The position numbers and the translations under genes were made by a program. Shown piece after piece: positions 1 to 12,800 of a stretch of DNA of 64,000 bases. Origin of the DNA: Diadema setosum (Eukaryota > Echinodermata > Echinoidea > Diadematoida > Diadematidae); assembly GCA_033980235.1 (NCBI GenBank), contig CM067067.1, positions 39,103,985 to 39,167,984 on the forward strand, read 5' to 3'. Every line of letters starts with the position of its first letter. Positions within the stretch are counted from its first letter, which is position 1. Below the pieces are notes generated by a model. The model did no database searches and was not told the origin of the DNA. It was given only the letters and a program-made list of their open reading frames with translations.

Positions 1-1289
1 TGAAATGAAATCCAAACTTGGTCTAGTACTGTTGATGACAGTAATTCCTGTATCAATTAAATTTATGCTTGAACCGTATATCTTTTGACCCTCCCTTGCA
101 AATCTATAAATGCTATATATTGACTAAATTCCGTTTAGCTAACTCTAAACTCCCAGTAGTAGTAGGGAAGTACAGCAATATCAATTACATAGGATATGTC
201 CACTGTGTAACTCGAACAAAATCGGTGATGAATTCCATGTGTTATTTGATGTAGTTCATTTGATACTCTGAGGCAAGCTTTGTTGCCTAGATACTATTAG
301 AGAAATCCAAATATCCATAAAATGGGAAAACTATTTAACTGTATAAAGTAAGGTGAAATTGCTAAATCTTTGTAAAATGATTGAGGCTATTGCAGCAAAG
401 TTCAGAACCTCAACGCCGCCCTAGACACCCCCCCTGACGGTGCCCTCGGCCCCATAACTACATTATTTTGCATACACTGACTTATTCCACTACTTTTTGT
501 AATAGCATGCAGATACCTCTCCACTCATCTCCCCCCCCCCCCCCCCCCGGCCACCAACCCCTCCCCTGCCAGCTTGGTAGTGATCCCTTTTTTTTTTTTT
601 TTTTTTTAAAGATAACTATTCTTTTTTTAATATATTTGTCAAAAAAATACTGTATTATCAAAAAGTGGTTTTATGATGATTAAGTTACAAGAAAATGCTT
701 AATCTATATTGTTCAAGTGTATGCAAACTTTATTTTTAAGCCAATAGGAAATCAAATAATCTTAATTACAGTGTAAATATTTGTAAAATAATGTTGGTAT
801 TCAGTGATTTAAATTTGAAAGTTTGAGCTCGAATTGTAGCTATTACTCTGAACCATTTTTTTAAATATTAATTGTAGTAAAAAATTAATGACCGCAAGTT
901 GTGGACTTCTATCTCAACAGAGAATGAGAAGAGAAGCAAGCACGTGTCACATGTCATACATTGGATACTAGTATCATAGCTACAGTTTTAGTGTTTTCTC
1001 CTCAAACATCATTTTTATATACAATTTACTGATCTGTTGTACATAATTCACATGTCTGTTTATCACAAGTACTGTACCGTACCAATTTTATTATTTACAG
1101 ATGTTGTCATTCTGTAAATATGTATTAATGTCATTGTTACTCATGTTTTGTATCTAATGTTAAGCCTTTTATGCCCAGTTGGAGCCAAAAGGTGTGTTTT
1201 ACAATACAAGTTCAAAGTTCACAAAGTAGCGACTATCTGATTCTTTTTGCTGTATAGGTAACTCAAAGAAATTCTGGCAAGTTTATAAC

Positions 1290-1525
1290 CAGGGGCGGAT
1301 CCAGGAATTCTGTAAAGGGGAGGCGCCTTTACAAAATTAAAGGGGGGGGGGGTGCGCATGCACCCCCATTTTTTTTTTCTTTTTAGCCTATTTCTTTTTT
1401 TTTTCTTTTTTTTGAGGGGGGGGGGGTCGGAAAAAATGTCGGACGAAAATGGTTAAAAAGGGGGAAAACTGAAGATCACTGTAACCTCTGACTTATTAAT
1501 CCTCGGTGGAGGAGCCGGGGCCGGG
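1290..1525 (+). repeat. GGCGGATCCAG-type dispersed element, copy 1
   Basis: Starts CAGGGGCGGATCCAGGAATT, then GTAAAGGGGAGGCGCCTTT. The same opening recurs at 27710 and, reversed, at 31758 and 51826. The ends are imprecise because of G- and T-runs. CAG-ended inverted termini suggest a hAT-like MITE. Confidence 0.6.
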
Positions 1526-1797
1526 GGGTAGCGTCGATTACCCAAATTTTCATTGTCATCGATGCTATATTTACTTTAGTTGGATTCCTGTGGTGGGGCC
1601 TATTTAGTTTCATTATATTGTCCCAGATATTGGTTATTGGCATGTTCTTAAGTGAGTAAATCTTTCACAGAATGAAATGTCTCATTTCAGCTGTGTGTGT
1701 CAGATTATATGAATCTTAATTTATTGTTTACCCTGTAGTCTGGAACTCAGAGTAGAGCCTACAGTATAGGCCCATTATATAGGCCTACTCTACCCTA

Positions 1798-2330
1798 TTA
1801 AAGGTCCTGTTTACCTTTGGGAGCAAAATGTTCAAGTTATCACTTTTGATGCATATGTGTAGGTCTGTTGTATCACAAAACATCCTACCATATAAAATTT
1901 TCGCAGTAAAGCCTAAAATATAAGGAGATATCAGTATTTTTCTCAATAAGCCATAACTGTATAGACGGTTTAGTCTGGAAACATTAAATTGTTCACTATT
2001 GTTCACATTTTGTGTATTTAACAATACTTAACATTGATTATATGGATTCAAATTTTTACAGTGGTTGTTTCTATCCATAACTCACATTTTATAAGTTCTT
2101 CTTCTTCTTCTTCTTCTTCTTCTTCTTCTTCCGATTAAGTCTGCCTCCTTCAATAGACTGAAGATTCTTGCAGACTGTGCTATTTACATTATAATACAAT
2201 TTATTTACAGATATTTACAAGCACATATAAAATTTGACGAATATAACTAGCCACTGTGATCATACCGTTAGACGGTTTCGAACTAATGCTGGGTTTTGTT
2301 TCATCTGCAAATGGTAAATTATGCCTTTAA
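1798..2330 (-). mobile_element. TTAA-bounded dispersed element, copy 1
   Basis: Bounded by TTAA at 1798 and 2327, with termini TTAAAGGTCCTGTTTACC and, at the other end, GGTAAATTATGCCTTTAA. Homologous copies lie at 8351-8446, 46789-47160 and 56718-57094. About 180 bp around 2097-2275, starting with a (TTC)n run, is absent from the other copies and looks like a secondary insertion. Confidence 0.65.
2097..2131 (+). repeat. (TTC)n microsatellite
   Basis: About twelve TTC units, inside the TTAA element. Confidence 0.9.
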
Positions 2331-3373
2331 CCTGAACTGATAGCCACCTGATGATTGTGTAGACAGAAAAATCCGTCTGTCCGGAGGAGTCTTTTATTTA
2401 TTTTATTTATTTATTTATTATTATTATTATTTTTTTTTTTTTACGTTATCGCTCTCCTCCGTAGACACTGGTAGACGCAGTCTCCGTTGAACATATCCCC
2501 AACGACCAGACACAGACCGATCTCTCGGTCAAATAATTATGCTAATATTTATCATTTTCATGTGAAAATCCAGGATGAGAATCAGCAAATCAGATGGAAG
2601 GGCTGGCAGAGTCACATCTTTCTGGATTTGATTACTAAAGTAGATTGGCTATGTCCTGGTGTTTAATGTACGCGTCTGTCTCGTGTTTTGATGTATGTTT
2701 TGTCGTCTCTATCCCTCTCCTTTTTTTTTTTTTTTTTTTTCTATTTTCTTAGTCAGTAATCATTAGAGCAAAGAGAGATGATTCAAATCGGCAGTCCATC
2801 AGTTAGTCTTTCGTCGGTTTTCTACGCAATGCTCGTGCAGTACAGTAGGTGTGTGACACACGTACACGCACAACAACGGGCCCCAGGATCACACGTGATT
2901 TTTGGCAAGACATTTATCATGATGGTGGTTCCGTTGGTCGTGTAATGCATCCAGTTACTAGCGGTTTTCTGACCCTAGAGAGAACGACAGAATCAATATT
3001 TATCAAAATTAGTGGTAGACGATATGACGTGTTGAATATCAGTAGGAGCGTTGGAGGTCCACAGGAAAAAAAAAACCCAAGCAACTGTTCATCACTACGA
3101 AAAGAAGGAAGGTCTGTGTCTCAGAATCCGTGATTGTGAGTATTTTGGCAGTCGCTGTACAGGCAGCCGTGTGTAGCCCTGCTTCGCACGGGGTCTGGTC
3201 GGGCTGGAGATCTGGATCCGGATGGGTCAACAAGGGTGTCCTAACCGCACCAGCGAGGCTGTACTGCTCTGCCCCGGCGTTATCTAGAATCTTAGCTAAG
3301 GCAGTGTGCGGCAGTGAGGGGCATTATCTACGGCACTGGGCATTATATTTTTTTACAACACCTAAGTAGAATG

Positions 3374-4470
3374 TAGCCTGACCAGACCGCTGTGCAAACA
3401 GCGCGCGGTCTGACATGTACTAGTGTGTCTAGCTAGACTCTAACATTAGTGTTTAAACGTTGTAAACGACCGTCGCCTTTGACGGCAAGACCACAAAAAT
3501 GTCTTTTATTTTGTTTGAGTTTAACAGAAGATGTCATCCAGTCACAGACACTCCTCACCTTCAAAATGAAATTGTCTAAATTGGGTTATTAATGGGCTAA
3601 AAAGCTCCCTAAACAAACCCTGCCACACTTGCAATCTATCTACGTGAAGATGGAGGTGTGGCACTTCAAGGTAAATTCAAGGTAAATAACAGTAATACCA
3701 CCCAGCTATAAGGCTATATCGTATTTTGCTGATGGTTGAGTTGAATTTGGTGTTTCGTTGGTATCCAAACCTTATTGTTGAATTTTTCGGAGTAGATTGT
3801 GCGATGATTCACAAAATCAACGAACTACCACGAACGCTCAACCCGAGGTACCGTGGTAGCATTTTACGTACGCCCGTGCGTTTCTTGTGTTACGTAAAGC
3901 TTGTCGTCTTCTACGTACATGTATTTCCGCACATGCTGCTCTCATGATTTGACGTCACTTCCGCTCCGACTAGCTACGTTGTAGTATAAGACTTTTAAGA
4001 GAGTGATTGCTATTCTATAACACGCAGAAGATGTGAGTGAAGCAATACGGACGCTTACAGACCTGATTTTAATTTAAGGACGGATTTCGGTGGGTTTTTG
4101 ACGTAATTAAAAAAAAATACGCATACCGATTATTGAATGATTATCATAGATTATGGGGATTCCTTATATTTTAGTTTTTCCACGATTAATAAAGATATTC
4201 ATGAAGGAAACGTACACCCACCGCTGAAAATAACAAAGTCTATGAAGGAGTAGAGCGGCTGCGTGTAGTTAGGTAGAATGTAGCTATGCGATTGGTCGAT
4301 TGCCCATCACGTGACATTTAGTTAAATAAAAGTTCCATCACTCACACTCTCTGGTTGTCAGCCTAAATGTTACACAGCCCAGTCGCTCAGACCAAGGAGC
4401 TTCTGAAGCTCCTTGCTCAGACTGTAGTAGCGCGACAGCGTACTAACACTAACAGCGTCTGGTCGGGCTA
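3374..4470. mobile_element. Terminal-inverted-repeat element, about 1.1 kb
   Basis: The left end TAGCCTGACCAGACCGCTGT pairs with the right end AACAGCGTCTGGTCGGGCTA (18 of 20 when inverted). No transposase frame is visible, so it is non-autonomous if real. Related ACCAGAC motifs recur at about 3164-3206 and 61748-61810. No clear target duplication. Confidence 0.5.
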
Positions 4471-4895
4471 GTTGTCGGCCGTGCAATTTTGTTTGAACAA
4501 AAGTGGATAAATTTAGCGCATGGCTGACGTCACCCATTTCCATTCATACGCATTGATTCCCATGTAAAACGACTCACAATTGACTCAAGGTTTTTGTTCC
4601 ATCGCATGGCTCTGATGTCACATTAAAACAAACATTCACCACGCGCACTCATCAATTACGAGCGCGCTTACAAGCGCATACTTTTGTCACTCATTTTTCT
4701 AAACAACTCACTGCACTTGAACTGATCGGCTTTGCGTACGTATGTATGTAGCGTACATGGTGACGAGTGACTGTGACTGTGCAGCTACTCATTCGTCACT
4801 TCTCTTCACTACTTATCCATCTCACATCTATATAAGTGGTCGCAAGTTCGCACTGTGATTTTTTGTTACACACACCTGTCCACTCTCCATGAGAT

Positions 4896-5095
4896 TACTG
4901 TAAAAGTGGAAATTTCCACGTATTTTGCGCAATCAGAAACTAGCGTGAAAACAAAAGCATGGGAATATTTTTGCGTGCCATATGTTCCAGTAGTTGATGT
5001 CTCGATTTCGCGGAATTAAAAATATGTGAAACTCTTCTTACCCGGCCAGGTGCGAAAAATTACTTGCACGAAAATATCCACTTTTACAGTATGAG
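4896..5095. mobile_element. TACTGTAAA-ended MITE, copy 1
   Basis: Inverted ends TACTGTAAAAGTGGA and its complement near 5075-5095 enclose about 170 bp with GCG/CGAAAATAT motifs. Similar elements occur at 13137-13350, 20811-20953 and 49555-49806. Confidence 0.6.
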
Positions 5096-6115
5096 ATTTT
5101 ATATGTTTTGATTATTTTAAACTCAATTTTTTGTCCAAACAAATAGTTTTTTCTTCTTAGACAGTCAACAGTCTGTCCCAAGTAAGTTGTAAATCATGTC
5201 AAAAATAGTAACTTGATTTACTTTAATATTTAAAAATGTTCTAACCAAACTTACTACTAGTACTCAGGGCCATTATGAAACCCAGAAGTGACACCAGAAA
5301 TGATAAACTGGTCCACCCCCCCCCCCCCCCCCCAAGAATGTGGCGCTGGCCGTACGTGTAACTATCTAGATCTATAGAGTAGGCATACTAACTTAATCAT
5401 TCCTGTTTGCAACAGGGTGCCTATTTGCAGCAGGGGCAGTCTCATCATGTTCATTCATTGATAAAACAGCCGAAGAGCGTCAAGTGTGTTTTGTCCCACT
5501 TCAGAACTAAAGTGGGAGTTACACGTACTTGCAAGCAAATGTTTCTATATATGGGAATGTAGTGACGGTACTCTCGCACCAGATTGGTCCTTTTCATCAG
5601 TGAATGAAATGGCCCTTACTGCAAATAGGTCACAAACGGCGAAGACTTTTCCACATTTATCATATGCATGCACTGCACTATTCATACCTATGCTATTATG
5701 TTAACTACAGCATATTTTCAGGTAAATAAAAATTTATCTTGATTTATTTTGCTGTATCACTCTATACTACTCTACCCTTGTTACCTAATGTTAGCTTATG
5801 CACAGATATGCAATTTGTCTCCCTTTCCACATTGGCAGCATGCATGCTGCCAAATGTGTATATACTTAGAGATCTGTATGTGCATGCATGCTGCACTCAT
5901 CCATGCTAACATGCGCAGGTTAAACAAGGGTAAGGTAGTAGAGAATGGTGTGGCAAAATTAGTTGTAGGGGTACATCTAAAGGAACTCTCTCCAATGTTT
6001 TCATTGAGGAATTCAACAAAGGCAATGTTACGATTCTTTGTAGTTTGTAAGTTGCAGTGAAATTTTACTTCCTGTTTTATCATTACCCACAAATGGCAGC
6101 TTTGTGTTGGTCAAC

Positions 6116-6214
6116 ATGCTATCAGCATTCTCTCAAGCCATTGTGAGGCGGTCAAGCCAACTCCTTTCCACTGTCGGTCACAGTGCAGCAGTACTTACTC
6201 AGCTTCAACAGAGG
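6116..6214 (+). CDS. MRPL9: MRPL9 coding exon 1 (mitochondrial presequence)
   Basis: Begins [15 protein letters not shown] and ends TQLQQR just before GTAAGT at 6215, phase 0. It encodes the basic, Ser-rich targeting peptide. Any 5' UTR exon is not recognisable. Confidence 0.82.
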
Positions 6215-6841
6215 GTAAGTTCAAAGTCTGTACATTAACCTTAGTCTAAGGTTAGGATAGGATTGAAATTGTTGACATCTAGTATTTTGCACCATGGTAT
6301 ATAACCAATTGTCAATATAGTGCAATAAATTTGTCAGGAAATTGTTTTCATTCAGACATCAAGAAGGTGTCAGGTTTTTACTTAGGACAGTTTTTTTAAT
6401 AGTAAAATATGGCAAAGTGATTATGCACTACACCTTTTTCTCATGCGCAAGGTTTGAATATACATGGAAAGTTTGTAGTGCAAGTGGAGCAACTGATTGA
6501 CAGTCTTGTAAATACAGTCATGTAACTATCATATTGGAATCTTGTATTCTTTGTGGGTGGAGTAAGAAATTTTCTGATTGTATGTTCCCTTGTGAAGATC
6601 AGGATAATTCACCATGTGGGATTAAACAACAACAACAAATTGAACCGGGTTGATGAAGGCTTTTTCCATGTATTCTTTTATTTTTGGTTTATGATTATGA
6701 ACATTACAAATGACTACCCAGGCTGGGTAGCTTCATTTCTACTGTCTAGTGATTGATAAAGGGCTTAAGATTTATTAATCAACTGCACAGAATATTCTGT
6801 TACATCGTGTTACACCTCTGAAATGTATCATTTGTTTATTT

Positions 6842-6881
<40 letters not shown>

Positions 6882-9800
6882 GATAGTGATTCAAATAAAG
6901 GATACTAGTAGTAATTTTATAGTAAATGATAAGTGTATCACCGGCCTGAAAATTATTTCTATTGTTCAAGGTCAGGTGAAAGTGAAGTGTATGCAAGAAA
7001 TCACAGCAAACATTAGGCCATTGATGTACAGTGCACTCCCATTATAAACAAAGTCCTTGGGACCAGCGGTTTTCTTTCGCTATGTTAATAGCCAAACAGT
7101 TCGGATAAACTAGGTGATAATTTTAGAACCTGAATTTTCACTTTGTTGTGACAAGTATTTCGTTATAGCTGTGTTCGTTTTAACAGGAATGCACAGTCTA
7201 GATGGCAATCTGTGTCATGCAGTACATGCAGTATTCCACCATATGCATGATGTGTAAAATAATTAATGTTATTCTTTGAGTAAGGACCAGTCGACAAAGG
7301 TGCAGAAGATTTCAGGACATGGGTCCATGGCCGTCCATGGAATGAATTGTATGCATTATAGGATTTTCCTTTATCAAACCATATTTATAACTTAGAAGAG
7401 ATACAATTTGTAGTTGCAGTAGTGGTATAATTCAGCTTTCAAATTTTTAGAAATATAATTAGTGGTAGTTTAACTAAAAGATGAAACTGCAAAAGGGTTT
7501 TCACTTTTCTTTTGCTATCTCTTATAGACACTATCACTGTAATTTATCATTTGGATCTTTGTGGAAAAATAGCAAAAACAAAAGGCAAAAAATCCTGAAC
7601 ACTTGGTTTGTATGTCCTTTGATTTCTTCAGAATGTGAACATCGTGAGAAGACTGTTCCCACCCCCCGTCCCCAAACTGGGCAAAGCGCCCAGGGTGCTG
7701 AAGAAGCAGCACAGGGTCTACATCCTGGAAGAGAACACCCAACACAATCCTCGCCGGAAGCTCCAGCTCATCCTCACCCAGGATGTCCCAAGTGAGTAGG
7801 AGGTGTTGGTCGGAATGATACCAGGCAGGGTCAAAGGTCATGATCTGTAAAGACCCTATAACATGGGAAAAAATTGATGGCCAGATTGAATCTATATTCA
7901 TTTGTGGCCCACCAGGATATGTTTGAAAACTACAAATAGCTGCCATCAGCTAATACAGGCATAGAAGCCTATGATTGACTTGCACTCCAGTTGAGATTTT
8001 TAGACTGTGTATACTACAAGAAATTACATTAAGATCAGCGATAAAGCTGTATCCGGTAGAGTTTGGGAGATTCTAGAATATATCTGAGCAGGGTCAGTCT
8101 ACCCACTCCATGGTATATTCCCTTGTTACCAGGTCTTTAAGGGCAAGGTGTGGTTACAACTTTAATTGGTTCCTTGGTAGTTGATATTCTGCAGCAGCTT
8201 TAGGGAGCTGGCTCCCTAGCCATTATTTCTGCATCAGTCACAAAAGGTCACAGGTTCAAGACCCTGCTACACAAGCTGGAGCCGATGGTTGCATAGACAT
8301 AGACTTTGATCAACAGATACTAGTAAGACATACAGTACAATTAGCATCAAAGGCATAATTTACCATAATGACCTGCACATATGCATCAAATGTGATATCT
8401 TTAACATTTTTAAATCACTTCTCCCAAAGATAAACAGGACCTTTAACCCTATTCTAACTGGGGGGGGGGGGGGGGTCAAATTGACCCCCCCTCGACGTTT
8501 CGCGCCACGATTCCTTAACGCGCAAAGATTTTGCTGCGTCGTTTCATGACTTTTTTCATTGAAGTCTCCCGCATATTTTGAGACCAAATTTGCGACGTCC
8601 GGGTACACCGTTCTGAAGTTATGCAATGTTTTGCATATGCATGTCAACCCGAAAACCGCTCAAATTCGTGATTTCGTGTGCAAATCCAATGCAAACTGTG
8701 TTTTTTGGTTTAATTGATATAAATTAGATTATTTCAACTTTTAACCATTGAAATAAATCAATTCTAATGTAGATAAGTTTGACAAAGTGCCTCCAACAAA
8801 TTTTGGCAAAAAAACAATAGAAAACAAAAGATCGAAAAAACAATAAAATACATAAGAAATTAACAAAACAATAAAAAACAAAAGAAAATGATTTTGATTG
8901 CACTATTTTTTTTACTAGAAAATTGTTTGATGTGTCTTGAGGAACTCTGACACAAAAATTTAATAATCCTTCAGTCTTTTTGATGGAGTTATAGGTGAAA
9001 ATATGATTTCATGCGTTAATTTGCATAATTAATTTATTAAAAAATATGAAATCAACATTTTTCTATTGTATGACCATGTAATCTTGTAGTTGACATCCGG
9101 CTCTATGTTCAGGCAAAATTTCGTGGCGATCGCGTGATCGGCGGCTGAGATCTGAAGGGGGGGTCAAATTGACCCCCCCCCCCCCCCCAGTAAAAACGTG
9201 GTCTCAAATAGCCCAGTTAGAATAGGGTTAAGTGTTCATGTTGAAGGCTGATAGTGTGATATGTCCATGTTGCTGGAACATCACCAGTGGACATTGTACC
9301 AATGATTTTTTTTTTTTTTGGTCTCTTCACTTCCCAGAATACGGCCTACGGGGAGATGTGATCACGGTGGACAAGCGGATCGGTAGAAACAAGTTGCTAC
9401 CGTCAGGTGTGGCTGTCTATGCCTCCCCAGAGAACCTTAAGGAGTTTGCACTGGCCAAACAGGTGGGGTTTGTAAAGGCATACCTGGGCACCATTCTTTG
9501 CAGCAATTCTAAATTGCAGTAGTTGGAGTTGCAGTTGCAGTGACTATGCATTAATCATTCAGATTTGAGTACAGTGGACATTATAACAAAGTCTTCGGGA
9601 CCGGCAGTTTTGTTTCGTTATATCGAAATTTTGTTATAACTGAATAAATAGACAGCAAAAAACATTGAGGGCATAATGTCTTGGCCTGAATTTTTACTTC
9701 GTTGTAACCGGAATTTCGTTGTAACGATGTTCCTTGTAATGGGACTGCACTGTATTTGAAAAATTATCATGATAACTGCTGTATAGCAACTTGCGATGAT

Positions 9801-12800
9801 CCCAAACTACTGTATGAAATAAGCACCTGTAGTCTGTTCCAGTAGAATTTAGTAGATATTTTTCATTTGGACGTGCAAAGCTTGAGGGGAGGATATCATA
9901 AACAAGACTTTTTAGGAGAAATTAAATGGAACTGGAGATGTAGAAAGTGCTTGATCGGTAGAAATGGAAGCTCTGTGAATATCAGTATTTCTTCCTACTC
10001 AGTGATAAGTATCAATCCTGTGAAATCCATTTTTGTGATGATTGTAGTATTTATACCCCCGCCAAACGAAGTTTGAAGGGGGTATATAGGAATCAGCGGA
10101 CGGTCGGGCGGTCGGTCGGGCGGTCGGTCCGTTGCAAATCTTGCGTCGCGAACTACTTCCTCAGTTTTCAACCGATTCCCATAAAATTTGGCACAGATGT
10201 GTGCCTTGGGTTGTAGATGTGCAAGACATATTTTTTGACAGTACCCAAAAGTACGTTGCCATGGTAACGGCATATTATGGGCAAAAATGGGTACAAATCT
10301 TGCGTCGCGAACTCCTCCCACAGTTTTTGATCAATTTTTATGAAATTAGGTACAGATGTTCATCTGAATATGTTAATGTGCAAGACACATATTTCCGCAG
10401 TGGCAAAAAGTGCGTTGCCATGGTAACGGCATGTTATTGGTAAAATACAGGGCAAAATGCTTCATGGCAAAACTGCTTCATCAGTGTTCTTCCAATTCTC
10501 ATGGAATTCATATTGAATGTTTGTCTTAGGATATAGGTCAGCATGACACATTTCTTGACAGTGACAAAAAGTATGTTGCCATGGTAACAGCTCACATATT
10601 ATGAGCCAAAATGATGGAAAATTTTGTGTTGCAAACTACTTCCTCAGTTTTTGCCCAATTTCCATGAAACTTGGTACAGATGTGTGCCTTTGGTTGTAGA
10701 TGTGCAAGACGCATTTTTCGACAGTACCCGAAAGTACGTTGCCATGGTAACAGCATATTAATGGCAGAAGATCAAGGAAAGATCTTGCGGATTTAACTAC
10801 TTCCTCAGTTTTTTGACCAAAGCTTATGAAATGTTGTTTTGACCAAAGCTTGTGAAATGTTGTTTGGCGGGGGTATAACCAGTCGCTGTAGCGACATTTC
10901 TAGTTTAACTCTGTGTCTGATTGTTTGTTCATATGGTCTCTAGCCCTTTGCTTCCCTGTATTTCTCTGTTTGTTCAACAACATCACTGTATGCCATCCCT
11001 GCATTTCCTTGAAAGCTTTCAAGTTCAACTGTAAGATTATGCATACTTCATTTGAGACCTGCTACAACAAAAGGATCCGAAAGTAGGGGAAGGACAATTT
11101 TTTGAAAATGGCATGACATTATTTCCTTACACTTCTACTTTAATTTCATATATAGCACAACTCATAAAAGTACTCAGTTGCGGAGATATCGATGATTTTA
11201 TTAGCGCATGTCAAGTAGTTGAGGAAATCAGAGTTTCGTGAAAAATGCCTTCAAAGTTTTCCTTGCGACGCTATCATGATCAAGGGGAGGCAAGATAGTT
11301 TTCACCGCTTGACAATAGAAGGCATGCTCCTAGCGACCTCCGTGATGTTTATTCAAGCTTATCACCAGCGGTCTACGCACGACCAATCAGTAATCAAGAT
11401 GCCACGCACTGACCAATAAGACCACTCCCTCGTTGCTAGGGGCGGAGTCTAGCTGCAATGCTAAATCCAAATCTTCGGACACGTTTCTGTTCCATTGAAA
11501 GTCGGAAAATCATGGCCCAGAAAAACGCTGATTTCTTGCCTTTCCTTTGATCATTTAGCTTCGAAATTTCAGCAGATGATAGACAAAACATTAGACTACA
11601 AAATAATGCCGAAAACAGAAATCTGATTGTTTTGACCAATTTTGATGATGTGACTTCAAACTCGAATTTCTCGTCTCAGCCATTAGCGACTTTAGGATCC
11701 TTTTGTTTTCCTTTTTTTTTTATAAATTACCATGTTTGGTCATTATGTGCCCCACATCTCATATTTTCCCTCTTTATTTTCACATTCCAACAGAAGGAGG
11801 AGGATGATAAGTCTGCACCACTCAGGCTCACTCCAATGGCAGTAAAGGTAAGCAAAGGCAACAGTCTCAAGAATTCTCATGAAACAGGAAACATATGATA
11901 TCTATTAAAAATTTGTGAGCCGTTTATTGCACACAATATTAGTGCAGTTGTTGAAGTACTGGGACACCCTGTTAAAACGAGGTCACCGTGACTGCTGACT
12001 TGACTCATTGTCCCCGCCGAACGAGTTCGAGCAGGGGACTATGAAACGGGCTCCGTACGTGTGTGTGTCCGTGTGTCCGTGTGTCCGTCCATGCGTCCGT
12101 GTGTCCGTCCGTGCGTCCGTCCGTGCGTCCGTGTGTGATCAAAATGTTCAAAATGCTACTCCTTCGCCATTTCTAACCCGATTTTGATTCTGTTTGCTTT
12201 ATATGATAGCACTACATGAGAGCTTTGAAACTTCTATACAGAATTTCAGTTGTGACCTTTGACCTTGACCTTTGACCTATATTGTACATTTTGCTTCAAA
12301 ATGCTACTCCTTCGCCATTTCTAACCCGATTTTGATTCCGTTTGCTTTATATGATGGCACTAGGTGAGGGCTTCAAAACTTCTACACAGAATTTTGACCT
12401 TTGACTTCTTTGACCTTTGACCTTGATTTTTGACCTATATTGTACATTGCCTACAAAATGCTACTCCTTCGCCATTTCTAACCCGATTTCGATTCCGTTT
12501 GCTTTATGTGATGGCACTAGGTGAGGGCTTCAAAACTTCTACGCAGAATTTTGACCTTTGACTTCTTTGACCTTTGACCTTGATTTTTGACCTATATTGT
12601 ACATTTTGCTACAAAATGCTACTCCTTCGCCATTTGTAACCCGATTTCAATTCCGTTTGCTTTAAGTGATGGCACTAGGTGAGGGCTTCAAAACTTCTAC
12701 ACAGAATTTTGACCTTTGACTTCTTTGACCTTTGACCTTGATTTTTGACCTGTATTGTACATTTTGCTACCAAATGCTACTCCTTCGCCATTTCTAACCC

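Larger units (their letters stand above)
1..6115. other. Intergenic region upstream of MRPL9
   Basis: I see no convincing protein gene here; open frames are short and lack family features. The stretch holds a C16/T17 low-complexity patch near 530-607, a GGGGCGGATCCAGG-type repeat from 1290, a TTAA-bounded repeat (1798-2330), a CTT/TTC microsatellite (about 2097-2131), a terminal-inverted-repeat element (3374-4470), a TACTGTAAA MITE (4896-5095) and a C-run near 5317-5334. Any MRPL9 promoter must lie at the right end, but I could not identify a TATA box or an initiator there. Confidence 0.6.

Noticed and set aside
2849..3369. Short gene suggested by adjacent frames of 94 and 79 codons
   Set aside because: No recognisable domain, no splice consensus, and the region overlaps repeat termini (ACCAGAC motifs).
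7515..7946. 143-codon minus-strand frame opposite MRPL9 exon 2
   Set aside because: It is the antisense shadow of a GC-rich exon, with no protein family features.
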